Positions 5,693 through 12,226 of a DNA stretch of 15,622 nt are shown piece by piece. How positions within the stretch are numbered: position 1 is the stretch's first letter; the number at the start of each line of letters is the position of its first letter. Source of the DNA: Patescibacteria group bacterium (lineage in GTDB: Bacteria; Patescibacteriota; UBA1384; XYA2-FULL-43-10; 1-14-0-10-43-13); the NCBI GenBank assembly GCA_022705465.1, contig JAKJEK010000007.1, positions 1 through 15,622 on the forward strand, read 5' to 3'. The notes beneath the pieces were generated by a model that saw only the letters and a program-made list of their open reading frames with translations, did no database searches and was not told the origin of the DNA. The position numbers and the translations under genes are program-made.

Positions 5693-7510
5693 ATGAATAT
5701 AAGGAATGTGGCAATCATCGCTCACGTTGACCATGGAAAGACAACGCTGGTTGACGGACTTCTAAAACAGTCAAAGACGTTTCGGGAAAACGAAGCAGCA
5801 TTTTCGCAAACCCTGATATTGGATTCCAGTGATCAGGAGCGGGAACGCGGCATCACAATTTTGGCGAAAAACACCGCCATTAATTTTAAAGACATTAAGA
5901 TAAATATTATCGACACTCCAGGGCATGCTGATTTTGGTGGTGAAGTTGAGCGCACGCTCAACATGGCGGATGGCGCAATTCTGGTGATTGACGCGCAAGA
6001 AGGCCCAATGCCGCAGACAAAGTTTGTTCTCAAAAAAGCATTGGAAATCGGCTTGCGGCCAATTGTGGTAATAAACAAAATCGATAAACCAAACGCCGAT
6101 ATTCCCGCCACTATCAATAAAACCTATGACCTATTTTTGGAATTAGCCACCGATGACGCACAACTGGATTTCCCAGTTTATTATGCGATCGGACGCGAAG
6201 GTAAGGCGTGGGACGAGCTGCCGGAAGATGAATCGTTGCCAGCCGATCTCTCCCCCATTCTGGATGCGATTATTGAGCATGTTCCAGCCCCGGAGAGCAA
6301 CAGCGAAGGCGACTTCCAAATGTTGGTGTCGGCCCTAGATTGGGATAATTATCAGGGCAAATACGTGATTGGAAAAATCCGCCGCGGGGTGGCTAAGCCT
6401 GGATTAACAGTGGCCCTAATCAACAAAGATGGAATCTCCGAGACCGCCAGAATCGAGAAGGTATTCGTCAGCCAGGGGCTACGACGTTTAGAGGTAAAAG
6501 AAGCGATTGCCGGTGATATTGTTGCAATTTCCGGTATAAAAAACGCATCTATTGGCGATACAATTGCTGATTCCAATAATCCGGAAGCGCTGCCAACAAT
6601 TTCTATTGAAGAGCCGACATTGAGCGTGTCTGTGTACGCTAATACTTCGCCTTTTGCCGGACGCGAGGGCAAATTTGTAACTGCCCGCCAGTTGCTGGAC
6701 CGGATCAAAAAGGAGCTGGAGACTAACGTATCGATGCGTTTGGCAATCGCCGAATCGGGTGAATACATACTATCTGGGCGCGGGGAATTACATTTATCGG
6801 TTTTTATTGAAACGCTAAGGCGCGAGGGATTCGAGCTGCAAGTGAGCAAACCACGCGTAATTACAAAAACAATTGATGGAGTCGAGCACGAACCCGTAGA
6901 GGAATTAACGATTGATGCCGGATCAGAGCATGCCAGCGGAATTACCGGTGAAGTGGGAAGACGGCGCGGGATGCTGATCCACCAATCAGAGAATTCAGAT
7001 GGGACAACCCGCTTAGTGTTTGAAATTCCAACAAGAGGATTGTTGGGTTTACGCAACCAGCTACTGACCTTATCGCGTGGCACAGCTGTGATGAGCACAC
7101 TGTTTTTGCGCTACGAGCCAATGGGATTTGCCATTCCTAAACTTAGAAACGGCGTTTTGATCTCCTCAGAAAACGGAAAAGCGGTAACGTATGGCTTGGA
7201 TAATGCCCAAAACCGCGGTATCACCTTTATTCCCCCGCAAACCGAGGTCTATGAGGGCATGATAATTGGATTGAATCAACGGGAAGATGATTTGGAGATT
7301 AATGTCACGAAAGAAAAGAAACTAACCAACGTCCGAGCGTCAAGCGCCGATATTGCAACGGTTTTAACACCGCCAACGATCATGAGCCTGGAGCAGTGCA
7401 TTGATTTTTTGGAAGAAGACGAGCTGTTGGAGGTAACACCAAAGAACTTGCGTCTGCGCAAGAAATTATTGAACTCGCACGATCGCTACCGGGCCAAGAA
7501 AACAGCCTAG
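5693..7510 (+). CDS. typA: Translational GTPase TypA/BipA
   Basis: This ribosome-binding GTPase of the EF-G family has 605 residues, the usual length. It is linked to 50S assembly and growth under stress or cold. GTPase motifs are G1 AHVDHGKTTL (10-19), G2 RGITI (52-56), G3 DTPGHADF (74-81) and G4 NKID (128-131). The G5 position reads YAIGREG (164-170), where most relatives have an Ala-Ser-Ala core. Domain II, the EF-G-like domain (TLSVSVYANTSPFAGREGK, RLAIAESGEYILSGRGELHLSV), and the BipA-specific C-terminal region (RGLLGLRNQLLTLSRGTAVMSTLF; GLDNAQNRGITFIPP) are all present. The ATG at 5693 is chosen over an in-frame GTG at 5570 because the family begins there and the promoter lies between the two. 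No SD precedes it. The gene is AT-richer than the unknown genes nearby. A weak 6-bp hairpin (7504-7520) overlaps the stop; no strong terminator is seen. Confidence 0.97.
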   Translation: MNIRNVAIIAHVDHGKTTLVDGLLKQSKTFRENEAAFSQTLILDSSDQERERGITILAKNTAINFKDIKINIIDTPGHADFGGEVERTLNMADGAILVIDAQEGPMPQTKFVLKKALEIGLRPIVVINKIDKPNADIPATINKTYDLFLELATDDAQLDFPVYYAIGREGKAWDELPEDESLPADLSPILDAIIEHVPAPESNSEGDFQMLVSALDWDNYQGKYVIGKIRRGVAKPGLTVALINKDGISETARIEKVFVSQGLRRLEVKEAIAGDIVAISGIKNASIGDTIADSNNPEALPTISIEEPTLSVSVYANTSPFAGREGKFVTARQLLDRIKKELETNVSMRLAIAESGEYILSGRGELHLSVFIETLRREGFELQVSKPRVITKTIDGVEHEPVEELTIDAGSEHASGITGEVGRRRGMLIHQSENSDGTTRLVFEIPTRGLLGLRNQLLTLSRGTAVMSTLFLRYEPMGFAIPKLRNGVLISSENGKAVTYGLDNAQNRGITFIPPQTEVYEGMIIGLNQREDDLEINVTKEKKLTNVRASSADIATVLTPPTIMSLEQCIDFLEEDELLEVTPKNLRLRKKLLNSHDRYRAKKTA

Positions 7511-7536
7511 TTTATAGGCTATTGGCTGGTTTGGTA

Positions 7537-7565
7537 TTGATTATTTATATGTTTTGTGGTATAAT
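7537..7565 (+). promoter_or_regulatory. Promoter TTGATT-17-TATAAT (extended -10) for the 7649 gene
   Basis: TTGATT (7537-7542), a 17-base spacer and TATAAT (7560-7565) preceded by TGG are present. The predicted start near 7572 gives a leader of about 77 bases. Confidence 0.82.
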
Positions 7566-7576
7566 AAAGATGTATA

Positions 7577-7624
7577 CCACAGTTTTACTGTGGGTTCACG
7601 AGCCATCGTATCGGCAAATGCCGA
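7577..7624 (+). promoter_or_regulatory. Two small hairpins in the leader of the 7649 gene
   Basis: CCACAG (7577-7582) pairs with CTGTGG (7588-7593), and TCGGCA (7611-7616) pairs with TGCCGA (7619-7624). Both lie in the 5' untranslated region before the SD. The first could also be a DNA operator next to the transcription start. The function is unknown. Confidence 0.4.
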
Positions 7625-7648
7625 AATTCAAGAGAGGACAACGACACG

Positions 7649-8323
7649 ATGAGCAGCGACAGAGCGGCTGCCCGCAAAGAAGAAGCCAGGCTGGTTCAAG
7701 CCTGGAAGAACCGGATGCGGGTATTGATACGCTTCTATCTCGAGAGCTTCATAGAAGCAATCGAGATCGGCGACAAGTTCGATGTCGCCAACATTCTCGA
7801 ATACTCTGTCTACACGGTCAACGCCGAAGACCTGGAAACAATCGGGCTGACGCCCAAACAGATCAGGGAGTGGTTCGACCAGTGCACCTCGAGCGCGGAA
7901 ATCAACGACGTCAACCGTCTCAACCGGTTCAAACTCGGTCGCAAAGCGGAACGCCAAGCGATTGACGAGTTGCTGGCCGAGGCGGAGATCGCACCAATCG
8001 TCGCCCGGTATGGCCGGGTGTATGTGGAGACGGAGCGGTGCGACGAATGCGGCGCCAACCGTCTGATGTTCATCAGAGAGGACAAGCCAGCTAAGGGGTC
8101 AACCCAGATGCTGGAACTCGAGTTCGAGCAGACCTGCGGCTGGTGCCGGGACGACGACGGCACGCCGCATCGGATTGCGCTGGTGCGCACCGTCGAGGCC
8201 AGCGAGGGTGTACCCAAGAAGAACAAGCGGCTTGGCCGCCATCTGGAGTACACCGTCGAAGCCAGGTGCGACCGGTGCGACCGCCCGGCCTACCTGGTCC
8301 ATCGCCGGAAGCTGGAAGAGTGA
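7649..8323 (+). CDS. Unknown protein with three CxxC pairs, probably zinc-binding
   Basis: The protein has 224 residues. The N-terminal half (1-120) is charged, helical and without Cys motifs. The C-terminal half holds three Cys pairs: CDECGANRLMF (131-141), CGWC (163-166) and CDRCDRPAYLV (207-217). The first and third pairs have similar CxxC, polar, hydrophobic layouts and probably share one zinc ion as two halves of a ribbon. The middle CGWC pair could be a redox pair or complete a second site. I know no family with this exact order, and a role in RNA or DNA binding is only a guess. AGAGAGG lies about 11 bases before the ATG. The gene has its own promoter and a GC-rich terminator. It converges on the 8425 gene. 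Codon use is GC-rich, unlike typA just upstream. Confidence 0.82.
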   Translation: MSSDRAAARKEEARLVQAWKNRMRVLIRFYLESFIEAIEIGDKFDVANILEYSVYTVNAEDLETIGLTPKQIREWFDQCTSSAEINDVNRLNRFKLGRKAERQAIDELLAEAEIAPIVARYGRVYVETERCDECGANRLMFIREDKPAKGSTQMLELEFEQTCGWCRDDDGTPHRIALVRTVEASEGVPKKNKRLGRHLEYTVEARCDRCDRPAYLVHRRKLEE

Positions 8324-8345
8324 TGAGCCCGACCAGCTACGATCC

Positions 8346-8373
8346 GCCGCCCCCTAACACGGGGCGGCTTTTT
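8346..8373 (+). terminator. Intrinsic terminator of the 7649 gene
   Basis: GCCGCCCC (8346-8353) pairs with GGGGCGGC (8361-8368) across a 7-base loop, followed by TTTTT. Confidence 0.9.
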
Positions 8374-8379
8374 ATATAC

Positions 8380-8408
8380 AAAAAGGATAGTTGGATTAAC
8401 TATCCTTT
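8380..8408 (-). terminator. Intrinsic terminator of the minus-strand 8425 gene
   Basis: An 11-bp stem (8382-8392 with 8398-8408) has a 5-base loop and a T tract on the minus strand (8384-8380). It sits between the converging genes, next to the + strand terminator. Confidence 0.85.
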
Positions 8409-8424
8409 GGCTTAGCAACGCTAG

Positions 8425-8982
8425 TCAGCCTTGCTGGTCCTTGTTACCTCTCGCTTTGAGGGCTTGGCGGACTTCGTTCAGCAGCGCCGGTACCCGCTTG
8501 CCGTCAACGATCTCCCCGGCTTGTGCAGCCAGATCATCTGTCTCGCGAATGGCCGCTTCCACATCCTCCTCAGAAAGAGCTTTGTCCCAGGTGATACGCA
8601 AACCGTTGCGCAGGTCGCATATTGTCCCGGGCATGAACTCAACTACCCTTGTAGACATTCTTACGCCGCCGTGCTCAACAACTAGAACGTTTCGCTCTAC
8701 GGGCTTGTGTTTAACTACCGTCATACCAGCGACACCGTCGCTAAGATGCCTGGCATCGACCAGCTCCATCATCAGCGTATTCCTGAGCGTAAACCCGACC
8801 CTCAGACTGCCAGCCATGGTTGGCTCGAGCAACGAGCCAAACTTGATGCAAACCTCCCAGAGATCGCGAAGAAGTTCAGGCGCAACACCATCGGGCAGTG
8901 CGCCGATAGTGCAATCCGCAACCTCGAAGCCCCGCACATCATCAGAGAGCCGCGTAAGATAATCTAGCTGCTCATCAATCAT
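8425..8982 (-). CDS. Unknown soluble protein, 185 residues
   Basis: I do not recognise the family. There is no signal peptide or membrane segment. The N-terminal part (MIDEQLDYLTRLSDDVRGFEV) looks helical. The middle (about 55-125) alternates short hydrophobic strands such as SLRVGFTLRNTLMMELV and RNVLVVEHGGVRMSTRVVEFMPG and looks beta-rich. The C-terminal 60 residues (WDKALSEEDVEAAIRETDDLAAQAGE) are again helical and acidic. The ATG at 8982 is supported by AGGGGGT six bases upstream. It forms a single-gene unit with its own promoter and terminator. The GC-rich codon use matches the other unknown genes. Confidence 0.8.
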   Translation of the reverse strand: MIDEQLDYLTRLSDDVRGFEVADCTIGALPDGVAPELLRDLWEVCIKFGSLLEPTMAGSLRVGFTLRNTLMMELVDARHLSDGVAGMTVVKHKPVERNVLVVEHGGVRMSTRVVEFMPGTICDLRNGLRITWDKALSEEDVEAAIRETDDLAAQAGEIVDGKRVPALLNEVRQALKARGNKDQQG

Positions 8983-9014
8983 AACCGTACCCCCTAACCA
9001 CGAACGGTGATAGT

Positions 9015-9043
9015 ACTATACAATAGATGATGTTTTATTGCAA
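9015..9043 (-). promoter_or_regulatory. Minus-strand promoter TTGCAA-17-TATAGT for the 8425 gene
   Basis: TTGCAA (9043-9038), a 17-base spacer and TATAGT (9020-9015) are read on the minus strand. The 10-bp palindrome ATAGTACTAT (9010-9019) overlaps the -10 box and could be an operator. Confidence 0.6.
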
Positions 9044-9060
9044 CATTACCAAACAATTAG

Positions 9061-9077
9061 TCAAGACACCGTCTTGA
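9061..9077 (-). terminator. Short hairpin after the sugar dehydrogenase gene
   Basis: TCAAGAC (9061-9067) and GTCTTGA (9071-9077) form a 7-bp stem with a 3-base loop, 13 bases after the stop of the minus-strand gene. Only a poor T tract follows, so it is a weak terminator candidate. Confidence 0.45.
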
Positions 9078-9090
9078 GAATTTACAACCG

Positions 9091-10215
9091 TTATCTAGCT
9101 ACCATGACCCGAATAATCTTATCATCTCCTTCTCCGGGTTGACCACGACCGTCGGTATTATTGGTAGAGAAATAGAGATAACCTCGATGCAGCACAACCG
9201 CCCGAAGCCTGCCGTATTGCTCAAACAGCTGGCGTTGGCTTTCGACACTGCGCAAGTTGCTGCTCAAGGCAAGGTGGCGGAGCTGATTGCCGCGCAAGCC
9301 AGCCACGTAAAGGTCCCTATCTCCGACAAAGGTCAAGCCAGAGGGCGCAAGAGTAAATTCATTAAAACAAACGATTGGCGGATTGTGCTCGCTTATCTCA
9401 CCGTCCCTTCGTTGGTCACACTCATAATTTGGCCAGCCATAGTTACTACCCTTTTCCACGATATTAATTTCGTCCATGCGCTGTTGCCCATGCTCGGTAA
9501 CATAGAGGGCTTGCGTAACCGGATGCCATGCTAGGCCTTGCGGATTACGAAAACCGTAGGCCCAGACCTCATTACCAAAGGGGTTATCCTCGGGCGTACT
9601 ACCATCTTTGTTGAGGCGCAATATTTTGCCAATTAGAGAGTTTCGGTCCTGTGCAAAGTTAGGATTGCTTGCATCGCCAGTAGCGACATATAGTTTTCCG
9701 TCCGGACCAAATCTGATTCGTCCACCATTGTGATTTAGAGCAGCCGGAATCGTGTCAATAATATGGTGTTCATCAGTAATACGGTTGCCATCTAACGTCC
9801 AACGCGCGATGCCGTTACGTAATTCGTTACCACGGCGGTAGGTATAATATAAGTATAAATAGCTATTTTGTGAAAAATCAGGATCAACCGCCACACCCAT
9901 CAGTCCGCCCTCACCCTCGGCGGCAACATTTTCAATAACTCCCAAATCACTCCGGTTGTCGTTTTCAAACAGGAGTACACGGCCAGTTCGCTCAGTGACG
10001 ATCATCCGACCATCCGGGAGAAAGGCGATGTCCCAAGGAATATCCAGGTTGGTGGCCATAACTTCTGGTTCACCCATTACTGGAGCGGTGTCGTTGATTT
10101 GCTCTTCGAGTTGGGTTTCCACCCGACTTATGGCAGCCCAGGTGGTTATAAGTAGAGATATTATGATCAAAAGGGCAATAAGTCCCCAGAGGATTTTTTT
10201 GAATTTATTTGACAT
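9091..10215 (-). CDS. Membrane-anchored PQQ-type glucose/sorbosone dehydrogenase family protein
   Basis: This 374-residue protein has an N-terminal membrane anchor (about 8-30) and a six-bladed propeller domain of the GSDH family. Family marks are DIPWDIAFLPDGRMIVTERTG (58-78), EGGLMGVAVDPDF (102-114), HNGGRIRFGPDGKLYVATGD (162-181), GFRNPQGLAW (221-230), YGWPNYE (259-265) and APSGL (290-294). H162 matches the catalytic His of soluble glucose dehydrogenase and R223 matches a PQQ-contacting Arg. Known members oxidise sugars outside the membrane with PQQ and pass electrons on. Many distant homologues have unknown substrates, so the reaction is inferred. C266 and C283 could form a disulfide. The ATG at 10215 has no SD. 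The only promoter candidate (10250-10279) is weak. No PQQ synthesis gene is in this window. Confidence 0.88.
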   Translation of the reverse strand: MSNKFKKILWGLIALLIIISLLITTWAAISRVETQLEEQINDTAPVMGEPEVMATNLDIPWDIAFLPDGRMIVTERTGRVLLFENDNRSDLGVIENVAAEGEGGLMGVAVDPDFSQNSYLYLYYTYRRGNELRNGIARWTLDGNRITDEHHIIDTIPAALNHNGGRIRFGPDGKLYVATGDASNPNFAQDRNSLIGKILRLNKDGSTPEDNPFGNEVWAYGFRNPQGLAWHPVTQALYVTEHGQQRMDEINIVEKGSNYGWPNYECDQRRDGEISEHNPPIVCFNEFTLAPSGLTFVGDRDLYVAGLRGNQLRHLALSSNLRSVESQRQLFEQYGRLRAVVLHRGYLYFSTNNTDGRGQPGEGDDKIIRVMVAR

Positions 10216-10249
10216 GTCGATGTTTGATCAACTAAAGATTAAGCTCTTT

Positions 10250-10279
10250 ACTATGGCAGGAAACTATCAGGCTTTTCAA
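10250..10279 (-). promoter_or_regulatory. Weak promoter candidate for the sugar dehydrogenase gene
   Basis: On the minus strand TTGAAA (10279-10274), an 18-base spacer and CATAGT (10255-10250) lie 35 bases before the ATG. The match to consensus is modest. Confidence 0.3.
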
Positions 10280-10321
10280 GAGATCAAATTTCAACACGGC
10301 TATTTAAATGAATTTGATAAC

Positions 10322-10347
10322 AAAAAGTCTGCGCTCGGCGCAGACTT
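10322..10347 (-). terminator. Intrinsic terminator of the receiver-domain gene
   Basis: A 10-bp perfect stem (10325-10334 with 10338-10347) has a 3-base loop and five T on the minus strand (10326-10322). It lies 63 bases after the stop codon. Confidence 0.85.
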
Positions 10348-10409
10348 GGTAATGGACAGTCCCGAAGAATCCCTCGGAGCGACCATCTGTGGTCCCGGCG
10401 ATGACCGGG

Positions 10410-11186
10410 TTAGTAGACAAGGTGGGGCTGGACGGCCTCCACCGTTTCGTTGACGTAGCGAGGCAAATCCCACAGTCCCGGCGAGCCGTTGTACGAATTC
10501 TCGTAGTAGGCGCGGTCCCAAGACTTGGCCTTGGCATACTCCTCGCCCTCGACCCTGAAGCACTCAAGCGACATAGCCTTGAGGTTTTCGGCCTCCTGGA
10601 TGCCGCCAAGCGACTTGACCGATTCCCAGGTTCCGTCGAACTTCAGCCCGAAGGCCAGAGTCCGTTGGAGTAGCTCGACGTGCAGGTCGGCTGCCGGCGA
10701 GGGCAGGATCGGGCGGTTAAGCCACTCCATAGCCCAGCCGCTGGTCATCGACTTGATCCGCGTCACCGCCATGGCGGCCTTAACCGCTTCGGGCAAGGTC
10801 TGACTGTACTTGGTAACCCCGAAACGGATGCCCAGGCCGGGCGCTTGCTGTTTGACCTTCGCGTAATTCCAACTACTGGAGTGGACGACGAAGGTGGTGT
10901 CCAGGCTGTGGCGGAGCGACCTGGCGACACGCAGACCGTCATACATGTCATCGCCCAGATGGAGGTCCAGGACGATGGCATCGAAGTAGCTGCGGCTGCG
11001 GTAGACATCATTCTGGGGAATACGCTGGTAGAGGGCCATGCAGACCCCGGACAGGACATCGTCCTCGCCGTAACCACTTTCGATCGGAATGATCCGACTG
11101 GGGCTAACCCGCTCCGTGAGCGGCTTCAAGACTCCCTCTGCCCAATACCGGACAGCAGAGTCGTCTTCGATGATGGCGATGATCAT
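10410..11186 (-). CDS. Atypical receiver-domain protein with unknown C-terminal domain
   Basis: The protein has 258 residues. The first 140 match a response-regulator receiver. They include IIAIIEDD (acidic pair D8, D9), FDAIVLDLHLGDD with the likely phosphoacceptor D74, VVHSSS with the switch Ser near 103, and VTK with the conserved Lys 126. Two oddities are seen. D74 lies about 20 residues later than usual because of an insert (about 37-66), and Lys 126 is followed by Tyr rather than the usual Pro. Residues 145-258 show no DNA-binding fold I recognise. They look helical and aromatic (TSGWAMEWLNRPI, SWDRAYYENSYNGSPGLWDLPRYV). It may regulate through protein contacts. The ATG at 11186 follows AAGGAG by 7 bases; the longer frame to 11252 precedes that SD. 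No histidine kinase is adjacent, and the pair at 13269-15000 is a separate unit. Confidence 0.82.
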   Translation of the reverse strand: MIIAIIEDDSAVRYWAEGVLKPLTERVSPSRIIPIESGYGEDDVLSGVCMALYQRIPQNDVYRSRSYFDAIVLDLHLGDDMYDGLRVARSLRHSLDTTFVVHSSSWNYAKVKQQAPGLGIRFGVTKYSQTLPEAVKAAMAVTRIKSMTSGWAMEWLNRPILPSPAADLHVELLQRTLAFGLKFDGTWESVKSLGGIQEAENLKAMSLECFRVEGEEYAKAKSWDRAYYENSYNGSPGLWDLPRYVNETVEAVQPHLVY

Positions 11187-11217
11187 GCTTGTCTCCTTCC
11201 AAGAGGTACTCAAAAGC

Positions 11218-11275
11218 AAGATTGCTCCAGGAAGCAGCATTGTGTAAATCAAGGCAGCTTTCCGGAGGCAATCTT
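11218..11275 (-). promoter_or_regulatory. Long leader hairpin before the receiver-domain gene
   Basis: AAGATTGC (11218-11225) is exactly complementary to GCAATCTT (11268-11275). Inside, TCC/GGA, CC/GG, TT/AA and GC/GC continue the stem with single-base bulges, giving about 17 pairs around a 15-20 base loop. It fills much of the roughly 104-base leader and ends about 18 bases before the SD. It may be an mRNA-stabilising or translation-controlling element. No T tract follows, so it is not a terminator. Confidence 0.55.
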
Positions 11276-11296
11276 ACGCATTGGAAGGATGCCGCT

Positions 11297-11325
11297 ACCT
11301 TATCATGTTTTTCGCTTTTTGTCAA
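11297..11325 (-). promoter_or_regulatory. Minus-strand promoter TTGACA-17-TAAGGT
   Basis: A consensus TTGACA (11325-11320), a 17-base spacer and TAAGGT (11302-11297) predict a start near 11290 for the receiver-domain gene. The bases around the -35 box (ATTGACAAAAAG) match those of the 4512-4540 promoter. Confidence 0.75.
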
Positions 11326-11360
11326 TCCATAATAACAAACGCTGTTTGATCGCTGTATTG

Positions 11361-11403
11361 TAAATAAAAAGCGATCCCTGGCTCTATGCCAAATGGATCG
11401 CTT
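11361..11403 (-). terminator. Intrinsic terminator of the 12004-11412 operon
   Basis: AAGCGATCC (11369-11377) pairs with GGATCGCTT (11395-11403). A further TGGC/GCCA pairing lies inside the loop. The minus strand then runs TTTTTATTT. Confidence 0.85.
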
Positions 11404-11411
11404 AAGTTGTG

Positions 11412-11711
11412 TTAGGTCCCAACAAGACCGCGAACGAACCGGAACGGCGCCAGGGCAAGCTCTTTGAGCTTGTGCCAGATGTTTCGAACCACACCTGGCG
11501 GCCTGGCCGCCTGCGCTACCTCCTGCCACCTCTGCGGGAGGTCTTCGCTGAGCTGCTGGTGCAGCTCGATTACCAGAGCCTCTCTGGCCTCGCCCGGAAG
11601 ATGCTCCAGACGAGTGACGCCATAGCGATTGAGATATCGCTCCAGGACATCGCAGGCCCTGTCAGCGACATACTGCGGCACATCTGGTATCCACCAGTGA
11701 TGCCGCTTCAT
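11412..11711 (-). CDS. Unknown 99-residue basic protein, second gene of operon
   Basis: I do not recognise the family. The N-terminus MKRHHWWIPDVPQYVADRA is rich in aromatic and basic residues, and the rest looks helical (CDVLERYLNRYGVTRLEHLPGEAREALVIELHQQL). The end NIWHKLKELALAPFRFVRGLVGT is an amphipathic, basic and hydrophobic helix that could lie on a membrane. The ATG at 11711 shares its A with the TGA of the upstream gene (TGATG), a sign of translational coupling. A GGGGGG run lies 5 bases upstream. A GTG three bases earlier would leave only 2 bases after the SD. It ends just before the terminator at 11361-11403. Confidence 0.75.
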   Translation of the reverse strand: MKRHHWWIPDVPQYVADRACDVLERYLNRYGVTRLEHLPGEAREALVIELHQQLSEDLPQRWQEVAQAARPPGVVRNIWHKLKELALAPFRFVRGLVGT

Positions 11712-12004
11712 CACTTCCCCCCATCGGGGAGCATGACGATGGCGTACAGATCCGTTACCAGATCAACCCGCTGCTCCGGGCAAAGACGCCGGGGCGACAG
11801 CTCGTCCATACTGAGCGGAATGCGACCCTGACGCTCGTAGTCGAGATGAACGTCAGTCAGCTTCGCCATCATGGTTGCCTTGCCCTGCAGATTTTCCACC
11901 TTGGGTGAGCAATCCATTTGATCTTCGTCGGGTACGATGGTAGCGACCTCGTCCCGATTAACGAGCGCTTCAGCGCTCGCGTAATCTGTGCAGACTACCG
12001 ACAT
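11711..12004 (-). CDS. Unknown 97-residue acidic protein, first gene of operon
   Basis: I do not recognise the family. The protein is acidic and soluble, with no membrane segment. It has Cys at positions 5, 32 and about 75 in no metal-binding spacing. Segments such as NRDEVATIVPDEDQMDCS and LTDVHLDYERQGRIPLSMDELS suggest a small mixed alpha/beta domain. The ATG at 12004 is strongly supported by AAAGGAGGG. Together with the 11711-11412 gene it forms a two-gene, translationally coupled operon with a near-consensus promoter. The opposite charge of the two products makes a complex plausible, but this is inference only. Confidence 0.75.
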   Translation of the reverse strand: MSVVCTDYASAEALVNRDEVATIVPDEDQMDCSPKVENLQGKATMMAKLTDVHLDYERQGRIPLSMDELSPRRLCPEQRVDLVTDLYAIVMLPDGGK

Positions 12005-12041
12005 GACCGCTCCCTCCTTTGCCGCAATTAAAGCTCTGTCT

Positions 12042-12069
12042 ATTATACACTAACTTGCAATTTTTTCAA
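12042..12069 (-). promoter_or_regulatory. Minus-strand promoter TTGAAA-16-TATAAT
   Basis: TTGAAA (12069-12064), a 16-base spacer and TATAAT (12047-12042) predict a start near 12035, about 31 bases before the ATG. It is divergent from the promoter at 12163; the 93 bases between them hold nothing I recognise. Confidence 0.75.
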
Positions 12070-12162
12070 TCCCCAGTTATGTATTTTTGCGAAATCTACC
12101 GGTACTACATTCGGCTCGGGGCAATATGTCAAATTATCGTTAATAAAATTCTGCCGTTTGCA

Positions 12163-12191
12163 TTGATTCAACATGATTTTTTCATTAATAT
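12163..12191 (+). promoter_or_regulatory. Promoter TTGATT-17-TAATAT for the 12227 gene
   Basis: TTGATT (12163-12168), a 17-base spacer and TAATAT (12186-12191) predict a start near 12198 and a leader of about 29 bases. Confidence 0.7.
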
Positions 12192-12226
12192 GCACATAAC
12201 CGCTAATAGACTGAGAGGGCTATTCC

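Noticed and set aside
6352..7098. Minus-strand 248-codon frame inside typA
   Set aside because: It lies wholly antisense to a well-conserved gene, is Ser-rich and shows no domain features.
10220..10320. Plus-strand reading frame starting MFDQLKIKLFTMAGNYQ, beside the sugar dehydrogenase start
   Set aside because: It looks protein-like for about 35 residues, but it has no SD or promoter. It then runs through the terminator at 10322-10347 and into the end of the minus-strand receiver gene, where composition becomes random.
11187..11252. 22-residue hydrophobic N-terminal extension of the receiver protein
   Set aside because: It resembles a signal peptide, but it lies before the SD AAGGAG and inside the leader hairpin; the receiver fold starts at MIIAIIEDD.
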